A DNA stretch of 64,000 nucleotides from positions 620,001 to 684,000 of the forward strand of contig JAPFFF010000037.1 of the NCBI GenBank assembly GCA_039105265.1, written 5' to 3'. Position numbers and translations under genes: made by a program. This document shows positions 59,387-64,000 of the stretch, piece by piece. Source of the stretch: Tritrichomonas musculus. Taxonomy: Eukaryota; Parabasalia; Tritrichomonadida; Tritrichomonadidae. Within the stretch, counting starts at the first letter, position 1. The number at the start of each line of letters is the position of its first letter. Under the pieces are notes generated by a model. That model saw only the letters and a program-made list of their open reading frames with translations, did no database searches and was not told where the DNA came from.

Positions 59387-61039
59387 ATGGAAAGATTTAC
59401 TCGAATCGTACCTCTCTTAAAACGCAATGATCCAATCATTAATTCTCTTAATATGTGCTCAATTGAGCTCACCAATAAAATGACAAATGATTTGATTGAC
59501 GCTCTCAATTGTAATACTTTTATTTCGAAAATTGTTTTACACACAAATCGATTATCTGTCGAATCTTGCAATAAGCTTTTTGATCTACTTATAACTAATC
59601 CAAAACTTGATCATCTTGAAATTGTCAATAACAACATTCAAGACGTTTCATTAAAATATTTATCAGAAGTTTTAAAAAAATTACCACAAACTCGATCACC
59701 AATTAACCTAAGCTTAAGGTCCAATAGGTTTACGTATAAAGGAGCTGAATATCTTGCTTCAGCATTAGAAGCAAACGCTCCTGTTTGTTGGCTTGATTTA
59801 CGTTACAATCCTACTATCAGTGATAGAGGTGTTGAAGCTCTTGCTTTAGCACTTACCAACAATACAATGCTAACAGGACTAGATGTTATTAAATGCGGAT
59901 GCAACGAATATGGGGCAGCAGCTCTTTCAGACTCGCTTATCGAAAATCATACTTTAAGAACCCTTTTAATACAAGACGAACTTAGTTTGCAAGCAATTCA
60001 TTCTCTCAGTATTTTGTTTTCTGATCCATCATGTTCACTTCAGGCATTATATCTTTGGCATTGCTCATTAAATGCACAATTACTTGAAGTATTGTGCAGA
60101 CATATCAAAGGAAACACCTCTCTTACAACCCTTGCATTATCTTATAATAAAATTGATGATAATAGTAGTATCTTTTTGGCCGATATGATTTTGCGTAACA
60201 AATCACTCACAAAGCTACATCTTGGAGCCAATTTATTTACACCAACAGCAGCTGGATACTTTGGTGTAGCTTTATCAAAAAATAATACTTTACAGTTTTT
60301 AGATTTATCAAGAAACAATTTAAGTTCTTATGGCGTTTGGCCTATAGCTATATCACTGATGAATAACACAGTATTAAGGACCATTGATCTTCGTTACAAT
60401 CATATTGATTCATCTGGTGCTGAAATAATATGTGAACTTTTATCCACAAATACTTCAATCTATGTTATGAGATTAAGTGGTAACATATTTGATGATACCG
60501 CTATTGATTTTATAGCAGCTCGATTAAAAATGAATACCACACTTAAAGACATTGAATTAAACAACGTACAAATGGGGAGTGGTGGATTTATTTCTCTTTG
60601 TAACGCTTTGAAATCAAATTCAACTTTAGAGCGACTTTCAATTAGCTCAAATCATTTCACGTCTCAAAGTCTTTCTTCTTTCGCTGAATTAATGAAGAAA
60701 AACACCCCTCTTCAAGTATTCGAAATGTCAGATTGCAATATTGATGATCAAGGCTGCACTTTTATCGCTGAAGGCATCATGTCAAATTCAACTCTCATTG
60801 AGCTTGACATATCAAAGAATTTAATTAATGAGCAAGGAGCTCTCATGATTCTCGATGCTATGCAAGGAAATTACTCTCTTATGAAACTCAATGTGAACGA
60901 AAATCCGTTTATTGATCCAGACGGATCACTAGTTATACCAAACAAAATAGCAGATTTCCTTGAAAGAAATAATTACTATCAGCATAATAAGTTAATGAAA
61001 GATATGGCTGCTCTTGCAACTGATCTTGCCTTTTTGTAA
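59387..61039 (+). CDS. Leucine-rich repeat protein, ribonuclease-inhibitor type (550 aa)
   Basis: Most of the protein (about 15-510) is built of LRRs of the RNI subtype, period about 28 residues, for example TLQFLDLSRNNLSSYGVWPI, LRTIDLRYNHIDSSGAEII and LIELDISKNLINEQGALMIL. At least 15 repeats are visible. The fold is a curved solenoid for protein binding, as in RanGAP or NLR tails. No F-box, NACHT or signal peptide is visible, so it stands as an LRR-only protein, probably cytosolic. A short helical tail (NNYYQHNKLMKDMAALATDL) ends it. The binding partner is unknown. It is divergently paired with the 327-aa gene. Confidence 0.9.
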   Translation: MERFTRIVPLLKRNDPIINSLNMCSIELTNKMTNDLIDALNCNTFISKIVLHTNRLSVESCNKLFDLLITNPKLDHLEIVNNNIQDVSLKYLSEVLKKLPQTRSPINLSLRSNRFTYKGAEYLASALEANAPVCWLDLRYNPTISDRGVEALALALTNNTMLTGLDVIKCGCNEYGAAALSDSLIENHTLRTLLIQDELSLQAIHSLSILFSDPSCSLQALYLWHCSLNAQLLEVLCRHIKGNTSLTTLALSYNKIDDNSSIFLADMILRNKSLTKLHLGANLFTPTAAGYFGVALSKNNTLQFLDLSRNNLSSYGVWPIAISLMNNTVLRTIDLRYNHIDSSGAEIICELLSTNTSIYVMRLSGNIFDDTAIDFIAARLKMNTTLKDIELNNVQMGSGGFISLCNALKSNSTLERLSISSNHFTSQSLSSFAELMKKNTPLQVFEMSDCNIDDQGCTFIAEGIMSNSTLIELDISKNLINEQGALMILDAMQGNYSLMKLNVNENPFIDPDGSLVIPNKIADFLERNNYYQHNKLMKDMAALATDLAFL

Positions 61040-61837
61040 TCCTTTTCTCTTTATTTTGTTTGATTGATTGTTTCTGATTTTGTTTTTGATTGATTCTAAA
61101 TGTATGAATGGAATCGATCATAAAATGCACCAAATTGTTTTTTAGTTTTAGCAGATAATTAATTAACTGCGTAATTTTATTTTTGATATACCTTTACCGA
61201 ATGGCAATTTTTCGTTTTTTATTCGAAATTTTTGCTGTACTAGTATTTTTTTTTAATCAATAATAAAGATTATATACTATTGGGCCCATAATTTGAATTG
61301 AATATTTTGTAAAATTTGATAATTCCATATTTCTAGATTTTTTATTTTACTTTTTTCCCTTCCACCCCCTCACTCATGAAGTCTCATGTTTCAATATTAA
61401 CAATATATATTATTTATTTATTTCAAATAATAAATATGAGAAAAACAGAATCAACTTGATTCATCATATCATTTTTTCCAATATTTTTTTTTTTTTTTTA
61501 AAATATATTCTAGAAATCAAAGTTATCCAAAAGATTTGTTTAAGAAATTAAATCTATGTTTTATTTTTAAAATAATAATAATATAATTAATATAACAATA
61601 AAAATTTGTTTATAAAACAAGAAATTCTTATTAATAATAAGATATTTTAAAAATAAGATTTGTATTTACAATCCTCAATTTCCTATTTTAAACACATTAT
61701 AGAAAAATTTAAATAAAATTGAATAGAGAAAATCACTTTTGACGAGAATTTTGAGAATTCTCACAATACCCCAACATCCTCTGAAAAAAATATTTTTTTA
61801 TTTTATAAAATTTTCCATTTAAAAGCTTGCTTAATAT
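61040..61837. other. AT-rich intergenic region
   Basis: About 0.8 kb of homopolymer-rich spacer upstream of the Myb gene. A C-rich CCCTTCCACCCCCTCACTC patch lies near 61356. No gene seen. Confidence 0.5.
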
Positions 61838-62500
61838 ATGCCTAGACAAACAACAGCCAAAACAGGTCAGCCTCAAAATGCTGAAATAATCCCTTTGATG
61901 CAATGCATCAAGAAAATGGCAACAAACAAACGCAAATTCACTCCTGAAGAAGATTCACTCATCATTGAACTAGTTGGCGGTGAGCGATATCCAAATTGGA
62001 ATGATATCGCATCACATATTAATGGAAAAAATGCACGTCAATGCAGAGAACGTTACAATCATTATCTTGCTCCAAATGTATCAAATGAACCATGGACAGA
62101 AGAAGAAGATAAAGTTCTTTTGGAAAAGTATCAACAATTTGGAACAGATTGGGCCAAAATATGCACATTTTTCAAAGGAAGAACAAATACTGCTGTCAAA
62201 AATCGATTCAACGTCCACTTATCAAAAAAATTCACAAATACTAACATAAACATTAATATGTTGTTGCAAGTACCTCAACAACAAATACAACAGGAACAGA
62301 TTTCTCAACCTCAAGCTTCTTTGGAAAATTTTGCATCTTTAACTGAGGAATCTAATTCACAGCAAAATCTCTTTGATTATCAAATTTCAGAAGATGATTC
62401 TGCTCTTTATAATTTTGAATTTAACTCAGATGATCATTTTATTTCTTCAATGGGATCTGCTGAGCCAGAACAAGATGAGAACCTCTTCCCATATTTTTAA
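61838..62500 (+). CDS. R2R3 Myb-like DNA-binding protein
   Basis: Two Myb repeats lie at about residues 33-83 (KRKFTPEEDSLIIELVGG to CRERYNHYLAP) and 87-133 (PWTEEEDKVLLEKYQQFG to NTAVKNRFNVHLSKK). The tryptophans are partly replaced by Phe or Tyr (F34, Y74, F127), as is normal in trichomonad Mybs. The recognition helices (ARQCRERY and NTAVKNRF) match the Myb class that binds MRE-type TAACGA/AACNG sites in trichomonads. The C-terminal third is Gln-rich and acidic and could be a transactivation region. It is a nuclear transcription factor by inference, with unknown targets. The start is the first ATG, although the codon at 61916 nearer the repeats could also serve. Confidence 0.94.
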   Translation: MPRQTTAKTGQPQNAEIIPLMQCIKKMATNKRKFTPEEDSLIIELVGGERYPNWNDIASHINGKNARQCRERYNHYLAPNVSNEPWTEEEDKVLLEKYQQFGTDWAKICTFFKGRTNTAVKNRFNVHLSKKFTNTNININMLLQVPQQQIQQEQISQPQASLENFASLTEESNSQQNLFDYQISEDDSALYNFEFNSDDHFISSMGSAEPEQDENLFPYF

Positions 62501-62788
62501 TATTTTTATTTAGTATGTATATATTTGTAAATATTTTGATTTTGAATTTAGTGTATTTTTATGTTTAAACATAACTTCATGTGATTTAATAATTACTATT
62601 TAACTCTTTTTCTTTTTTTTTTTTTATTAATAATATAAATTATAAAAAATGATATTGTGTGGTGAAAAAGGAAGAAACAAAGATTAGTAAAATATAAATA
62701 ATTGATAATATTTTTAGGATATCTAAAGTAACGAATTTATTTCAACGAAATGCGACAATATTTTACCATGTTCATCTCATTTACGAAT
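62501..62788. other. Convergent intergenic spacer
   Basis: Short AT-rich spacer between the Myb gene and the COMM-domain gene. Nothing of note seen. Confidence 0.45.
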
Positions 62789-63334
62789 TTATTCAACTCC
62801 AATGGAATTTGCCATTTGTGTCTGAATCTTTTTAATATCTGAAGCAAATTCATAAAATTCTTTCATTCCCATTTCAACTGAAACCGCTTCTGCGCTTTCA
62901 AAAGATAATCTCATCTGTACAAATGCTGATCCCGGTCCATTATTTGAAGAGGCTGTTAATCCAAATCTCCACTCAAGATCGGAAAGATGATCTCCTTGAG
63001 ATCTTGCTGCAAGATCTTTTGCTAACGTATCGATTCTTTCTGAAATAATATTTCCTAGTTGAGCGGCAAGATCTTTATCAAGCCCAAGAGAAACTAATTG
63101 ATCAGCGCTATCAGTGGATCTAGATTGAAGGAGTCTTAAAACAAACGATTGCAAGGTATCTGCCACAAGTTGCTGAGGAGTATCTTCGGATAATTGAAGT
63201 GTTGAGAGAATATTATTGAGGTTTGTTTGAAATTGAAGACTATCGAGAACAGCTCTGCAAATTTGACAAATATCTTCAGCAGGCGCGTTGCTGAATAAAC
63301 TAATATTATCACGGAATTGTTGTTGAGAAAGCAT
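62789..63334 (-). CDS. COMM-domain protein (COMMD family)
   Basis: The 181-residue protein has the COMMD layout: a helical N-terminal domain (about 1-110) and a C-terminal COMM domain (about 115-178). The latter carries HLSDLEWRFGLTASSN, a beta strand (AFVQMRLSFES), a VEMGMKEFYEFASDIKKI segment and a final helix. The D-x-x-W-(R/K)-F-G-(L/V)-T-(A/S) and L-x-x-F-Y-x-F patterns are the family hallmark. COMMD proteins form the Commander complex with CCDC22/CCDC93 and VPS35L and help endosomal recycling of membrane proteins. The length matches the usual 160-220 residues. The orthologue group (COMMD1-10) cannot be fixed by eye. An initiator match precedes the ATG. Confidence 0.85.
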   Translation of the reverse strand: MLSQQQFRDNISLFSNAPAEDICQICRAVLDSLQFQTNLNNILSTLQLSEDTPQQLVADTLQSFVLRLLQSRSTDSADQLVSLGLDKDLAAQLGNIISERIDTLAKDLAARSQGDHLSDLEWRFGLTASSNNGPGSAFVQMRLSFESAEAVSVEMGMKEFYEFASDIKKIQTQMANSIGVE

Positions 63335-63348
63335 TTGTTTGAATCAAA

Positions 63349-63354
63349 AAGTGA
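63349..63354 (-). promoter_or_regulatory. Initiator-like motif of the COMM-domain gene
   Basis: Minus-strand TCACTT fits TCAYWW and lies about 18 nt before the ATG at 63334. Confidence 0.5.
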
Positions 63355-63569
63355 CATTCAATGTATTGTTTTAAGAATCTTCAATCCCACGTAAAAGAAA
63401 AAAAAAATGCACATAATCTTGAATAATTTACATACATTATAAAATGTATTATGCTTTGAAACAAAAATAATATATATTTTATTTTTACCGGAATCAAAGA
63501 GAATATTTACGATAAGAAGTGCAAATAAGTATATTTAAGACGTAAAGATATAGTTTTAGTGAACTACAG

Positions 63570-64000
63570 CTATACTTTTTCAATTTCAAATGCTTTGGAA
63601 TACGCATTAACAAGTTTCTGATGAAATTCTGGTCCAAGGACTGAAAACAAAAGCCCACATTCAGTTCCTGCTGCATAGCCATCGTTTGTAAACAAAAGTT
63701 TCTTCCCATCACCAGTCGTTGAGATTCCACCTGCTTCTTCAACAAACATTGAGAAAGGAGCAATATCAAAAACATATTCAGAACTCATATAAGGCTTCCT
63801 GACATAATATGATCCAGCACCTAATGCCAACGAAAATCCTTTTGTCATAGAAGTGCATTCAATTGGATTATATTGGAATCCAAGTTCTGTTGCGATATCT
63901 TTCATTTTGCTAACAACAATTTGTTTTTGTGATGGGGGCAAGAGCTGCTTCTTTTCTGGATTTTCTGGAACTTTGACTCTTATAAATCCACTGTTTAATT
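63570..64000 (-). CDS. FBPase/IMPase-superfamily phosphatase, partial (N-terminus off the window)
   Basis: The frame is open to the right edge of the window, so only the C-terminal 143 residues are seen. The phrase SSEYVFDIAPFSMFVEEAGG matches the (F/Y)E(V/C)xPxxFIxExAGG block near the metal-binding C-terminal half of fructose-1,6-bisphosphatase and related sugar phosphatases. The ISTTGDGKKLL loop and the FHQKLVNAYSKAF helix fit the end of that fold. These enzymes remove a phosphate from sugar bisphosphates or inositol phosphates with Mg. Whether this is FBPase, SBPase-like or another subfamily cannot be told without the missing catalytic N-terminal half. No true start codon lies in the window. 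Confidence 0.65.
   Translation of the reverse strand, partial: LNSGFIRVKVPENPEKKQLLPPSQKQIVVSKMKDIATELGFQYNPIECTSMTKGFSLALGAGSYYVRKPYMSSEYVFDIAPFSMFVEEAGGISTTGDGKKLLFTNDGYAAGTECGLLFSVLGPEFHQKLVNAYSKAFEIEKV

Overview
The window looks like nuclear DNA of a parabasalid protist, most likely a Tritrichomonas-type trichomonad (for example T. foetus). The reasons are the very AT-rich intergenic DNA, intronless genes with tiny 5' leaders, initiator-like TCAYWW motifs 10-20 nt before several ATGs, and a gene repertoire rich in Myb proteins, protein kinases, Pmp/discoidin surface proteins, BTB-like/coiled-coil/tail-collar proteins and Maverick (Polinton) debris. The genus assignment is inference; the sequence was not searched against any database.

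Layout. 0-8 kb: a small four-pass membrane protein, a CAMK-like kinase, a divergent KDEL-receptor-like protein and a canonical GAPDH, with two TIR-bounded elements in the spacers. 8-13.7 kb: gene-poor, holding a decayed Maverick/Polinton-like fossil. 13.8-22.6 kb: a three-repeat Myb protein, an alpha-solenoid-like protein, a redox-dead PDI-like secretory protein and a second kinase. 22.8-27.4 kb: a tRNA-Ile(GAU) directly in front of a 1514-residue CH-like/low-complexity protein. 27.4-33.7 kb: gene-poor, with a 1054-bp hAT-like non-autonomous transposon, a small acidic protein and a TKL-like kinase. 34-39.5 kb: a tandem array of three related genes with 27, 2 and 1 copies of a ~43-residue Asp/Asn repeat. 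39.9-45.5 kb: a large surface protein with discoidin-like domains, a Thr-Pro-Ser-Gln minisatellite stalk, a Pmp-like beta-helix region and a transmembrane anchor. 46-55 kb: a coiled-coil protein ending in a phage tail-collar-like domain, a decayed BRCT-SANT gene, transposon and Maverick debris, and a fourth dispersed copy of the Asp/Asn repeat gene. 55.9-64 kb: an EF-hand-like repeat protein, a divergent pair (helical protein and RNI-type LRR protein), an R2R3 Myb, a COMM-domain protein and a partial FBPase/IMPase-superfamily enzyme running off the right end.

Most genes are unrelated neighbours, not an operon-like set. The most unusual structures are: the Asp/Asn repeat gene array, which captures one gene at 1, 2 and 27 repeat units side by side and shows higher-order repeats inside the long copy; the tail-collar fusion protein; the BRCT-SANT pseudogene; and several well-delimited non-autonomous DNA transposons, three of them with clean 8- or 9-bp target-site duplications.
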